Shown piece by piece: positions 1 to 7,422 of a stretch of DNA of 21,579 bases (positions within the stretch are counted from its first letter, which is position 1; the number at the start of each line of letters is the position of its first letter). The stretch is taken from contig CAYMWP010000080.1 in assembly GCA_964393895.1 (NCBI GenBank), positions 1 to 21,579 of the forward strand. The letters are read 5' to 3'. The notes below the pieces were generated by a model. The model was given only the letters and a program-made list of their open reading frames with translations. It was not told the DNA's origin and made no database searches. The translations under genes and the position numbers were made by a program. Source of the stretch: B4-G1 sp964393895 (GTDB lineage: Bacteria; Chloroflexota; Anaerolineae; B4-G1).

Positions 1-2
1 TG

Positions 3-56
3 GATGGAACGCCGGTATCCGACATCTGCGATCAGCACGATCTGCAGCCCACGGTC
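3..56 (+). pseudogene. Transposase HTH remnant (IS3-like)
   Basis: The third forward frame at the window edge reads DGTPVSDICDQHDLQPTV. This resembles the helix-turn-helix of IS3-type transposase OrfA proteins (pattern PVSDLCxxxxLQPxxFYRWQ). After the valine the similarity stops, and the frame ends at a TAA at 90-92 that overlaps the next gene start. I read it as the truncated end of an insertion-sequence remnant that continues to the left of the window. The call rests on 18 residues. Confidence 0.35.
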
Positions 57-85
57 GGACGGGCCGGGCAGGAAGGAGGCGAGCG

Positions 86-817
86 TTGCTAAACACACCC
101 ACGGTCCAAGAGGTGGTAGAACAGGTCGTCGCCGGGACGACCACCGAGCAGGAGAGGGCCGTCGCCCTGCACGATCACGTGCGCGAGCGCGTCAAGTTCG
201 GCTTCAACCCCTACTTTGACGCGGGAGCGCCGGACTATGTGCTGGCCTGCGGCGTCGGACACTGCAATCCCAAGAGCCGGCTGCTGGTCGCCCTCTTTCG
301 GGCGGCCGGCCTGGAGAGCCACCAGCATTTCGTCGTCATCCCCAAAGAGATCCTAAAGGGCGCCATCCCGACCAGCCGCTTCTGGATGATCCCGGGGGAG
401 CTGTCGCACAGCTACGTCGAGGTCCAGATCGAGGGCGCCTGGTGCGCCATCGACAGCCACATCGTAGATAGTCCCCTGCTGCACGCGGCCCAGGCCCGGC
501 TGGCTGCGGAAGGCCGCGCCCTGGGCTACGGCGTGCGCGTCGATTCGACCAACGCCTGGGACGGCCGGTGCGACGCCTTCTCCCAATTCGACCCGGGCCT
601 GATGGTCGAGGACCATGGCCGCGTAGACGACCTCGACGCCTACTTTCGCAGCCAGCGGTACCGCAACCAGGTCCTCGGCTTGCGGTTCAACGCCATGTTC
701 AAGCTGATGGGCGACCCGGGCGTGGCGGCGATCAACGCCCACATCGAGGATCTGCGGAGCGCGTCGCCCCGCGTCGCCGACGAGCCGGCCGCCGTCCGTG
801 CCGGCGGTGGCCGTTGA
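86..817 (+). CDS. Transglutaminase-like domain protein
   Basis: A 243-residue protein with a transglutaminase/papain-like core. The putative catalytic cysteine is C60 in ACGVGHCNPKS, the histidine is H108 in LSHSYVEV, and the aspartate is D123 in WCAIDSH. These are in the right order and spacing for the Cys-His-Asp triad of bacterial transglutaminase-like proteins, which are usually amide hydrolases or isopeptidases rather than true crosslinkers. The TTG at 86 is chosen because GGAAGGAGG (71-79) lies six bases upstream; the frame is open further upstream but without a better site. There is no signal peptide, so a cytoplasmic location is likely. Fourteen bases separate it from the membrane protein downstream, suggesting a common transcript. 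The substrate is unknown. Confidence 0.75.
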   Translation: MLNTPTVQEVVEQVVAGTTTEQERAVALHDHVRERVKFGFNPYFDAGAPDYVLACGVGHCNPKSRLLVALFRAAGLESHQHFVVIPKEILKGAIPTSRFWMIPGELSHSYVEVQIEGAWCAIDSHIVDSPLLHAAQARLAAEGRALGYGVRVDSTNAWDGRCDAFSQFDPGLMVEDHGRVDDLDAYFRSQRYRNQVLGLRFNAMFKLMGDPGVAAINAHIEDLRSASPRVADEPAAVRAGGGR

Positions 818-831
818 AAGGAGGAAATCGC

Positions 832-1203
832 GTGAAACTCGAGCATCTGTTCGTAGCCAATGCCGTCGTTTCGATTCCCTTCGGGGCCGGCTCTGTGCTG
901 GCGCCGCACCTGTTCCTCTCCCTTTTTGGGGCCACGCTCGGTCCCGCCGGGGCCGTCATGATACAGTACGGCGGCGCCTGGCTGATCGGCCTCGGCCTGC
1001 TGACCTGGCTCACCCGCAACGAAGCCGGATCCGAGGTTGGGCGATCCATTGCTTGGGCCCTCCTCGTCGCCTACCTGGTCGCCCTGGTCGTGTCGGTCCG
1101 CGGCCAGCTTGCCGGGGTCCTCAACCTGCTCGGTTGGATGCCTGTCGCCATCCAGGCGTTCTTTGTCGTTGGCTTGGGCTACCGGCTGCTCATGGAGCGG
1201 TGA
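832..1203 (+). CDS. Small integral membrane protein, about four helices
   Basis: A 123-residue hydrophobic protein starting at GTG 832, preceded by AAAGGAGG at 818-825. Four hydrophobic stretches are visible, at roughly residues 6-28, 38-60, 70-88 and 93-118, with short polar loops (for example TRNEAGSEVG near 62-71). No catalytic motif is seen. Its length and layout resemble small uncharacterised four-helix proteins that Chloroflexota and actinobacterial genomes place beside unrelated enzymes. It follows the transglutaminase-like gene by 14 bases and is probably cotranscribed with it. I do not recognise a function. Confidence 0.7.
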   Translation: MKLEHLFVANAVVSIPFGAGSVLAPHLFLSLFGATLGPAGAVMIQYGGAWLIGLGLLTWLTRNEAGSEVGRSIAWALLVAYLVALVVSVRGQLAGVLNLLGWMPVAIQAFFVVGLGYRLLMER

Positions 1204-1288
1204 GCGGCTGCACCTGCCGTCCGGAGGGCCTAGCCGCTCACCAGCGGGGGCGTCGCCCGGCGCTCCGGCCCTTCGAGGAAGGGACACC

Positions 1289-1510
1289 GTGGATCACCGT
1301 GTGGCCGAGCCAGCGGCGACGCCGCCGACCAGCACGTTCGTAGTCCGCTTCTGGCGCGAGTGGTCGGCCGGCCGGGGATACTGGCGCGGCCGCATCGAGC
1401 ACGTGCAGAGCGGCCGGCGCGCCGACTTTGTAAAGCTGCAAGGCATCCTGGAGTTCGTGCGGGACCTGGGTATCATGGCCGAGGACCGAGAAGCAAGGGA
1501 GAGGGGGTGA
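1289..1510 (+). CDS. Small conserved-looking protein (VRFWREWSAG motif)
   Basis: A 73-residue protein starting at GTG 1289, with GAGGAAGGG at 1275-1283 as ribosome binding site. After a low-complexity start (AEPAATPPTS), residues 16-66 contain TFVVRFWREWSAGRGYWRG, then IEHVQSGRRADFV, then an ILEFVRDLGIM helix. This arrangement, a WRG-xIEHVQSG core followed by a short helix, matches as I remember it a family of very small proteins of unknown function in Chloroflexota. It lacks a signal peptide or membrane helix. The longer open frame upstream of the GTG overlaps the membrane-protein gene and is probably not translated. Confidence 0.55.
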   Translation: MDHRVAEPAATPPTSTFVVRFWREWSAGRGYWRGRIEHVQSGRRADFVKLQGILEFVRDLGIMAEDREARERG

Positions 1511-1592
1511 TCGCCAGGGCCGATGCGCATCGTGGCATCTACAGGAGGATGGTGGAGCAATGTGGATTGGATTCAACTCATAGGAGGCAGAA

Positions 1593-2361
1593 ATGGACGA
1601 CAAGAGCAAGAGAAGGATCGTTCTAGTGATTGTAGGCGCGTCGCTGCTGCTTGTTCTGGCAATGACCACAGCCGTGGGGGCCGGATCGCAGGTGGGCGAC
1701 CCGCCGGCGCCTGTATCCAGAGCAGCATGGGCCCAGGCGGCAGTGGTTTCGGGCACCATTTCGTATCAAGGTCAGTTGCTGGACGCCAGCGGCAGTCCGG
1801 TGGACGGCACACTGTCTCTTTTTGCCGATTGTGGTGCGCAACTTCTCTCCTTCCACGTCCACCCTCATTTTATCCGACGATTTCAACGATGGCACGCTGG
1901 CCGGCTGGACGCCAAACCTCGGGGCCTGGACCAATCCCGGCACCTACATGCGCGGCGAGTATGACCTGGGGAATGCCTGGAACATGCACTCGTCCACCGG
2001 CAGCAACCTGGTCTACACGGGCACGGTCAATATCCTGAGCGGCCATGGCGAGGGCCTGGTCTTGCGCTCCTCCGCCGCCGGCGCGTCATCCTACGATCTG
2101 ATCCTCGACACCGTGGACAACGTCCTCAAGCTCAGCAAGCGCCCGCCTTATCAAGTCCTGGCCAGCTATCCCATGACGGTGCAGCACGATCATCCCTACG
2201 TCCTAAAGGTGGTGGCCAACGGGAGCACGCTGGAAGGGTACCTGGACGGTGTGAAGGTCCTGACGGTTACGGACAGCGCCTACACCAGCGGCCACCTCGG
2301 CGTGATCCTGTTTCTGAGCACGGCGACGTACGATGACCTGGAAGCCCGGCGCATACGGTAG
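1593..2361 (+). pseudogene. Secreted LamG/concanavalin-fold protein, frameshifted
   Basis: The reading starts at ATG 1593 behind AGGAGG (1581-1586). It has a clear signal peptide or anchor (residues 8-30, IVLVIVGASLLLVLAMTTAV) and then a VSGTISYQGQLLDASGSP segment. This frame becomes non-homologous after about 1815 and stops at 1964. A second frame, open from TTG 1822 to 2361, carries a convincing LamG or 3-keto-disaccharide-hydrolase-like beta-sandwich: SDDFNDGTLAGWTPNLGAW, then GEGLVLRSS, YDLILDTVDN, LKVVANGSTLEGYLDGV and YDDLEARR. One secreted protein broken by a +1/-1 shift or a small deletion near 1810-1850 explains both halves. Two genes, the second starting at TTG 1822, is the alternative, but that start has no ribosome binding site. 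Confidence 0.6.
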
Positions 2362-2726
2362 GCTGGCGCAGTGGAAAAAACCCTATCCCCCTGGCGCTGG
2401 ACCCTAGCCCGGCGCCGGGGGGGAGGTCCTCGAGATAGCAGGATAGTGGGCCGAGGCCAATCCCTGAGTGGGCTGTTCCAGCCAGATCGTACCTGAACGA
2501 CTTCATAGAGACCATCCACCGATCCCACTGTGGTGGGACGGGGGTATGGAGATGGCAAAGGTTTGCCGGTCCTGACGACGGCGACGACGCAAAGTACGGC
2601 GCTGGCGTAAGCACGAGCCGGGCAAGCTGGAGCTGCTGCTGCGCAGATTTCGGCGTTGGCGCAGATGACCGGCATCAAATTCCCCCGTGCCCCTGCGCCG
2701 GTGCGTTAAGAACAGCAAGCTTGCCA
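2362..2726. other. Intergenic region between convergent genes
   Basis: 365 bases separate the secreted lectin-fold gene (+) from the STAND gene (-). I see no convincing gene. Visible structures are a 12-base perfect palindrome CCCGGCGCCGGG (2408-2419) and a short hairpin TCCCAC-TGTG-GTGGGA (2523-2538). Neither has a clear T-tract, so terminator function is possible but unproven. A short arginine-rich frame at 2576-2668 is directly preceded by an in-frame stop. Confidence 0.4.
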
Positions 2727-4769
2727 TCAAGCGCCCTCTGGCAGCCGTTCCTCGATGGCGGCCAGGCTTTGGCGTGCGCTTTGTGTATTGGGATGGTCGG
2801 GGCCGAGGGCGGCCTCCCAAATGGCCAGGGCGCGGCGCATCAGGCGGGCGGCCTCTGCCAGTTTATCCTCATAGTAACACAGGATAGCGAGGTTGTTGAG
2901 GCTGCGGGCGGTGTCGGGGTGGTCGGGACCCAGCGCGCGCTCGCGGATGGCGAGCGCCCGCTCGTAGTAGGGGCGCGCCCCCGCCAGGTCGCCCATCGAA
3001 TTCAACAGCGCGCCCAGGTTGTTGAGGCTGGTGGCGGTGTCGGGGTGGTCGGGACCCAGCGCGCGCTCGCGGATGGCCAGCGCCCGCTCGTAGTAGGGGC
3101 GCGCCCCAGAGTAGTCGCCGATCATATCGAGGTGATAGCCCAAGGTGTTGCACAGCCCGGCCGCACGCTCGGCCCCCTCTCCGCCCGGCCCATCCTCCCG
3201 CCCGAGCGCGGCGTCGGTGACGTGGCGCAGGTGGGGCTGCCAGGCCAGGAGGGGGGCCGGGAACCCGGCGTTGTTGAGGCGGCGCGCCTCGGTCAGCAGG
3301 GTCCGCTCGACGGCGGCCTGGGCGCTCTCCCCGGCTTTCCCGCTCCCCTCCGCCTCCCGGCGCACAAAGGCGGCCAGCAACCGGTGCAGCACCGGGCGGC
3401 CCCCGGCCTCGGCGTCCAGCAGGCCCAGGGCGATCAGCCGCGCCAGCCCGTCCTCGGCTTGGCGCTCGGCCTCCAGGTCGTTCTCCGCCGGCCGGTCGAG
3501 GGTGGCGAGGAGGAGGGAGCGGGGGATCGGTTCGCCGGGGGCAAAGTGGGCGCTGCGGGCCAGGAGGGCCAGGGCGAGGCCGCCGGTGGGGTCCTCCGGA
3601 TCGAGCCGCCCGTAGCTGAGGGCAAAGGTGCGGCCCACGTGCCGCTCGTGGGCGGTGGTCAGCGTCCGCCCCTCCTCGGCCAGCGAGGGGTGGTCCAGCG
3701 CGGCCTCCCGCAGGTGGGCCAGGTAGGCGTCCGGCGCGCCAAAGGAAGCGTGCCGGTAGGCGGCCAGAAAGCTGCCCGCCAGGTGGAGGGCCAGGGGCAG
3801 GTCGCCCAGTTCCCCGGCTATCGCGCCCGCCTCACCATCCGTCAGGTCGGGCCGGTGTTTGCGCAGCAGGGCCACGCTCTCGGCCCGGTCCAGCACGTCC
3901 AGCCGCAGCGACCGCACGCCCAGCGCCCCGCTCCACGTCCCGCGCCGGCTGGTGACCAGCAGCCGCGCCCCGCCGGTCGGCGGCCGCCAGCGGGCCAGCA
4001 GGCCCTCATCCTCGCAGTTGTCGAACACCAGCAGGCGCGGCAGGGGGCTGCACCACGCGCCCAGCACCAGCCGCACCTGGGCGTCGAGGTCCAGCGCGTC
4101 GAAATCGGGCCGCAGGTCGAGCGCGCCCGGTCCGCCGCAACCGGCGATCTCGGCCGGGACGGCCTGGGGGTCGCCAAAGCTGAGCCAAAAGACGCCCCCG
4201 GCAAAGTATTGCCCGTAACGGTGGACGAACTCGCTGGCGAGTTGGGTCTTGCCGATGCCGCCCATCCCGGTGGCGGCGGCGATCTGGCCGATGGCGGCTG
4301 TTGGGGCAGTCGCCCCAACAGCTTGGCCCTTGAGTGCCTCGGCCAACCGCTCGAGGTCGCGCTCGCGCCCGACGAAGAGGGGGTTGGCGCAGAGGGGCAT
4401 GCGGTGGGGGGAGGGCCGGGTCGCGGGGGATGGGACGCGGTCGAGGGGCAGGGCGGCGAGCTGCTCCCGCGCGGCGGCGAGGGCGGCCTCGTCCACCGGC
4501 TGGGGGCGGGCGTGTTGGTAGGTGGTGATGTGGATACCGCCTTCGACGTGGGCATAGTCGCCGATGACGCCGGCCTGGCTGTGCTCAATGTGCAGCACGC
4601 GGCGCAGTTCCGCGATGTTGACGGTGATGCGCTGCTCGCCGATCTGGACGGCATAGTCGCCGGCGGCCTGTTTGGTGACGCGCACGGTGTTATCGTTTCC
4701 CACGACGTTGCCGTCGCCGTCAATGGAGAGGTGGCGTTGGAGCAGGGATCTCTGTTCGGGTGTCAGCAT
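2727..4769 (-). CDS. STAND NTPase: NB-ARC with C-terminal TPRs
   Basis: A 680-residue protein read from ATG 4769 behind a GAGGAGG site. Residues 1-90 contain glycine-rich IDGDGNVVGNDNTV and VIGDYAHVEGGI turns, a sensor-less N-terminal module often seen ahead of bacterial NB-ARC domains. The NB-ARC core has LFVGRERDLERLAEAL (131-146), P-loop GMGGIGKT (168-175), Walker B RLLVFDNCED (245-254), sensor ARLLVTSRR (268-276) and LGDLPLALHLAG (321-332). Residues about 535-670 form three kinesin-light-chain-type TPRs (GARPYYERALAIRERALGP). STAND proteins are oligomerising signal ATPases used in regulation, defence or programmed death. No catalytic effector domain is fused here, so the output partner is unknown. 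The gene is monocistronic and convergent with its left neighbour. Confidence 0.85.
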   Translation of the reverse strand: MLTPEQRSLLQRHLSIDGDGNVVGNDNTVRVTKQAAGDYAVQIGEQRITVNIAELRRVLHIEHSQAGVIGDYAHVEGGIHITTYQHARPQPVDEAALAAAREQLAALPLDRVPSPATRPSPHRMPLCANPLFVGRERDLERLAEALKGQAVGATAPTAAIGQIAAATGMGGIGKTQLASEFVHRYGQYFAGGVFWLSFGDPQAVPAEIAGCGGPGALDLRPDFDALDLDAQVRLVLGAWCSPLPRLLVFDNCEDEGLLARWRPPTGGARLLVTSRRGTWSGALGVRSLRLDVLDRAESVALLRKHRPDLTDGEAGAIAGELGDLPLALHLAGSFLAAYRHASFGAPDAYLAHLREAALDHPSLAEEGRTLTTAHERHVGRTFALSYGRLDPEDPTGGLALALLARSAHFAPGEPIPRSLLLATLDRPAENDLEAERQAEDGLARLIALGLLDAEAGGRPVLHRLLAAFVRREAEGSGKAGESAQAAVERTLLTEARRLNNAGFPAPLLAWQPHLRHVTDAALGREDGPGGEGAERAAGLCNTLGYHLDMIGDYSGARPYYERALAIRERALGPDHPDTATSLNNLGALLNSMGDLAGARPYYERALAIRERALGPDHPDTARSLNNLAILCYYEDKLAEAARLMRRALAIWEAALGPDHPNTQSARQSLAAIEERLPEGA
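2892..3107 (-). repeat. 126-bp tandem TPR-coding repeat
   Basis: Inside the STAND gene, the stretch beginning GTTGTTGAGGCTG at 2892 recurs at 3018 with only a few base differences over about 90 bases. The period is 126 bases, or 42 residues, one TPR unit. The near-identity at DNA level, synonymous sites included, points to recent unit duplication or gene conversion rather than old TPR divergence. Confidence 0.7.
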
Positions 4770-5221
4770 TTTCCGCCTCCTCGACCGGTCAATAGAAAGG
4801 CCCGCCGGTGCTTGACGGCGGGCGGGCCGGATGATAGCATATTGCCACTGGGGCGGCCCCCGACCGCCTTGGTCACAGCCTCGGACTTTCTCTGTAAAAG
4901 CACCGAGGCTTTTGCTATTGTAGCATGGCAATCGAGTGGATGCAAACGGAAATGACGCGGCAAGGGGCATTGGCGCTGGTTTGCCCCTGGCGAGTCGGGT
5001 TGTCCCTGCTGGCCGTGCTGCTGACCGGCTATTCGCCCCGGCTTTTGCGCTTGTATTGTACCGCGAACTGGCCGCTGCGTCCAGCGGGGGAATTCCGCCC
5101 CTTTCGTCCAGGGCCGGGGGACTGCCACCGGTCCTGACCGATTCGCCGGCTGTGGCGTGAGGAGGAGAAGGGTGTCGAATCAACCTGCGGCGAACAAAGA
5201 GGTACATGTGCCATTGTCGAA
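4770..5221. other. STAND leader and gene-poor region
   Basis: About 450 bases hold no convincing gene. On the - strand, the STAND leader has a strong hairpin (GCCCGCCG at 4800-4807 pairing with 4816-4823) followed by CTTTCTATT, which could attenuate transcription into the STAND gene. A possible - strand promoter is TTTGCA (4941-4946), an 18-base spacer and TACAAT (4917-4922); it is a weak match. A short hydrophobic + frame at 4925-5137 has no ribosome binding site and is not called. Confidence 0.35.
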
Positions 5222-5249
5222 TTAACAAGGAGGACTTTTGTAGTATAAT
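5222..5249 (+). promoter_or_regulatory. Sigma70-type promoter facing the LytTR remnant
   Basis: TTAACA (5222-5227), a 16-base spacer and a perfect TATAAT (5244-5249). The MITE-like element begins 8 bases after the -10 box, within or next to the expected transcription start. The promoter therefore now reads into the element instead of directly into its former gene. Confidence 0.6.
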
Positions 5250-5256
5250 ATGCAAG

Positions 5257-5407
5257 TGCAGACTGCCGTACACTCACACCGGCCTAAAGAGCCGGTGTTA
5301 GGGCGCTTTTCGGCCAATTTGTGGGCCTAGCGCCGCCTCTTCTATGGCTGAGAATCAGCCCGCGGTGCGGGCCGGCGCAAAGCGGAACGAATTTATGCAT
5401 CGCTGCA
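5257..5407 (+). mobile_element. TGCAG-type MITE, copy A (151 bp)
   Basis: A non-autonomous inverted-repeat element that begins TGCAGACTGCC and ends GCATCGCTGCA. It is flanked by the 5-bp direct repeat GCAAG (5252-5256 and 5408-5412). It contains hairpin ACACCGGC-CTAAAGA-GCCGGTGT and hairpin GGCTGA-GAA-TCAGCC. Compared with copies B and C it lacks 20 bases near the left end, which removes most of the left terminal repeat, and it differs at a few positions (for example GGTGCGGGCC instead of GGTGCAGGCC). No transposase is encoded. Confidence 0.85.
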
Positions 5408-5430
5408 GCAAGTCACCGGTTGACTGACAA

Positions 5431-5580
5431 AACTCCCTAGTCGCGGTTTCCATACTGGAGCCGCGTCTCAAACCGCACGGCTTTGCCGGCGTGCACCGAG
5501 GTTACATCGTCAATCTGGATCACGTGTCCGAGACGGCGATGGGTGGTACAGCCTGACCGCCCCCGAGGGAAGGGAGAAAT
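5431..5580 (+). pseudogene. LytTR DNA-binding domain remnant
   Basis: The frame around 5452-5541 reads ILEPRLKPHGF, then AGVHRGYIVNLDHVSE. This is the signature end of LytTR domains (LxxLEprL, GFxRVHRsYIVNLdhV). The conserved tail (DGWYSLTAPEGREK) appears in another frame at about 5538-5579, so at least one frameshift lies near 5535-5545. The N-terminal half of the domain and any receiver domain are missing. LytTR proteins are response-regulator-type transcription factors. The fragment lies between MITE copy A and a palindromic repeat, so it is a dead gene. Confidence 0.65.
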
Positions 5581-5635
5581 GTTCCTAGTAACGGCTTTAG
5601 CCGTCAAAATGACCGCTGAAGCGGTTACTACAAAC
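5581..5635. repeat. Palindromic GTAACGGCTTTAGCC-type repeat
   Basis: A 24-base imperfect inverted repeat: the left arm 5581-5604 has core TAGTAACGGCTTTAGCCGT, the right arm 5612-5635 has core ACCGCTGAAGCGGTTACTA, and a 7-base loop separates them. Each arm is itself a small hairpin. Compact REP/MITE-like repeats of this style are common in Chloroflexota and cyanobacteria. It sits 62 bases before the start of the CotH gene and could influence its expression. Confidence 0.7.
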
Positions 5636-5697
5636 TATTCCCCGAATAATTGAGCAGATACAAGTGCCGGTCACCTGAATGGAAGGAGCTGTGTAAC

Positions 5698-7356
5698 GTG
5701 CTCGACGGGCTGAAAAACAGCGAACTGTATCGGCTGTTCGAGAAAGGGGCTATCGCCGTTTTTGTCCTGGGCATCGTCGCGGCCCTGTTCGTCAATCCCT
5801 CGACCGGGCAGGGGATCGCCGTCCCGGCGGAAGCGAGAGGCGAAATAGCGGCCTATGCCATCGCCATGCCGCACCAGGGGTGGGCGCCGATGACGGTCTA
5901 CTTTAGCGCCTTCGGGAGCGCGTCCCAGGCCGGGCGCATCGTCAAGTACGAATGGGACCTGGACGCCAACGGTCTCTACGACACCGACGCCACCGCCCAG
6001 GGCGGCTATGTCAGTTACAACTATGCCAAGCCGGGAACATACCGCGTCACACTGCGGGTGACCGATGAGCTGAGAAACACGGCCACCGACAGCGTGATCA
6101 TCACCGTGCGCCACCCGGCCTCCAGCAGCGTGGACTATTGGACGGTGTTCGACGACAGCCGGATGCGCCGGGTGGACATCGCGCTCTCCCAGGCCGATTG
6201 GGATTACATCTGGACCGATCCGCCGGCCAAGCTCCAGGCGCGGGCCGACGCCGTCGTGTTCGGCGAGCGGTTGAACGACGTGGGCTTTAGGATGCGCGGG
6301 CAGTTCTCGCTGCGCGAGTCGGGCCTGAAAAAGCCGTGGAAAATTGACACCGACGCCTACGTCGAGGGCCAGGAATATCGCAACCTCAAGCAGTTGATGT
6401 TCATCAACAACATCGGCGACCCCTCCATGCTCCAGGAAAAGATGGCCTACGACATGATGCACTTTGCCGGGGTGCCGGCCAGCCACGCCTGTTTCGTGGA
6501 ATTGTGGATTGATTTCACCGACGACGAGCAGCCGCCCATCTTTTGGGGCGTCTACACCATGATCGAGCGGGTGGACCAGAAATTCCTGGCCAACCGTTTC
6601 GGGCGGGATCACAAGGCCGGCAATCTGTACAAGGCCAACCACGCCCTGCGAGGGCCGATGGATCTGATCTACCATGGGCCGGACATTGAGGATTATCCCA
6701 CGCAGAACGGATTGTACGCCTACGGCAAAGCGACCAATGAGGAGGCCGCCGACTATAGCGACGTCATCAACCTGATGTACGTGATAGATGGCGTCGCCTA
6801 TGACACGCCCGACGACTTTGCGGCCGCGTTAGAGTCGGTCTTTAACGAGGACAGTTTCCTGCGCTACATGGCCGTGGTGGTCGCCCTGGGCAACTGGGAC
6901 AGCTATCCCTACACCGGCAACAACTATTACCTGTTCAACAACGCCGGCACGGGTCAATTCGAGTGGATTCCCTGGGACCTGACCTGGGGCGACAACCCCC
7001 AGCACCCGCTTTTCGAACTGCAAGGCCCCGGGCTGGTGGAGCGCGCGCCGCTGTACGAGCGCGTCTTTGAGGTAGAGCGGTGCCGCGTCCGCTACGCCGG
7101 CTATCTCGACCTGCTCGCCCGGCAGTGGTTCACCGAGGAGAATATCTCCGCCCAGGCCGCCCGCTACCATCACCTGATCGCGCCCTATGTGAGGCAGGCC
7201 GGAGGGGACAAGATGTTCTTGGGCGAGGACGCGCGCATGCCCATCGAGGCCTTTGACACCACCTGGACCACGTTCGGCGCCTTTGCCGGGCAGCGGAGCA
7301 CGTTCATCCTCAGCACGCTGGCGCAGGATGGGTGGCGCTCTCCCGCTGCGCACTAG
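5698..7356 (+). CDS. Membrane-anchored PKD plus CotH-kinase-like protein
   Basis: GTG 5698 is chosen because GGAAGGAG (5681-5688) precedes it; an upstream in-frame TTG at 5650 has no site. The 552-residue product has one membrane anchor or signal (residues 16-33), a PKD-type beta domain (about 64-137: MTVYFSAFGSAS, KYEWDLDANG, YAKPGTYRVTLRVTD), then a CotH domain (about 155-520). CotH landmarks are KKPWKID (211-217), FWGVYTMIERVD (282-293), GNLYKAN (308-314), GNWDSYPYTGNNYYLF (398-413) and IPWDLTWGD (424-432). CotH family members are atypical secreted protein kinases; spore-coat CotH phosphorylates coat proteins. This one should act outside the cytoplasmic membrane. It leads a cluster with DUF4956 and VTC genes, a grouping that also occurs in other bacteria. 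Confidence 0.85.
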   Translation: MLDGLKNSELYRLFEKGAIAVFVLGIVAALFVNPSTGQGIAVPAEARGEIAAYAIAMPHQGWAPMTVYFSAFGSASQAGRIVKYEWDLDANGLYDTDATAQGGYVSYNYAKPGTYRVTLRVTDELRNTATDSVIITVRHPASSSVDYWTVFDDSRMRRVDIALSQADWDYIWTDPPAKLQARADAVVFGERLNDVGFRMRGQFSLRESGLKKPWKIDTDAYVEGQEYRNLKQLMFINNIGDPSMLQEKMAYDMMHFAGVPASHACFVELWIDFTDDEQPPIFWGVYTMIERVDQKFLANRFGRDHKAGNLYKANHALRGPMDLIYHGPDIEDYPTQNGLYAYGKATNEEAADYSDVINLMYVIDGVAYDTPDDFAAALESVFNEDSFLRYMAVVVALGNWDSYPYTGNNYYLFNNAGTGQFEWIPWDLTWGDNPQHPLFELQGPGLVERAPLYERVFEVERCRVRYAGYLDLLARQWFTEENISAQAARYHHLIAPYVRQAGGDKMFLGEDARMPIEAFDTTWTTFGAFAGQRSTFILSTLAQDGWRSPAAH

Positions 7357-7422
7357 ACCGTCAAAGTTGGTAGAGGCTGTGGTCGGTCTCCTGACCGAGC
7401 CACACGCATCCGGAGGTGACAC

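Noticed and set aside
2576..2668. Short arginine-rich frame (RRRRRKVRRWRKHEPGK...)
   Set aside because: It is directly preceded by an in-frame stop and lacks a start codon and ribosome binding site. It could be a remnant of a small basic protein but is too short to support.
2721..4955. A 744-codon + strand open frame antisense to the STAND gene
   Set aside because: Its translation is low-complexity, rich in Gly, Gln, Val and Arg, with no domain. It mirrors the GC-rich codon pattern of the real - strand gene, which has full NB-ARC and TPR motifs.
4925..5137. Hydrophobic 70-codon + frame
   Set aside because: No ribosome binding site, no family resemblance and an arginine/proline-rich end. Likely chance.
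4770..5273. Upstream in-frame extension of the STAND protein on the - strand
   Set aside because: The extension crosses MITE copy A and has no homologous character. ATG 4769 has an excellent GGAGG site.
5671..6675. A 334-codon - strand open frame within the CotH gene
   Set aside because: No ribosome binding site and no recognisable domain; the CotH frame explains the sequence.
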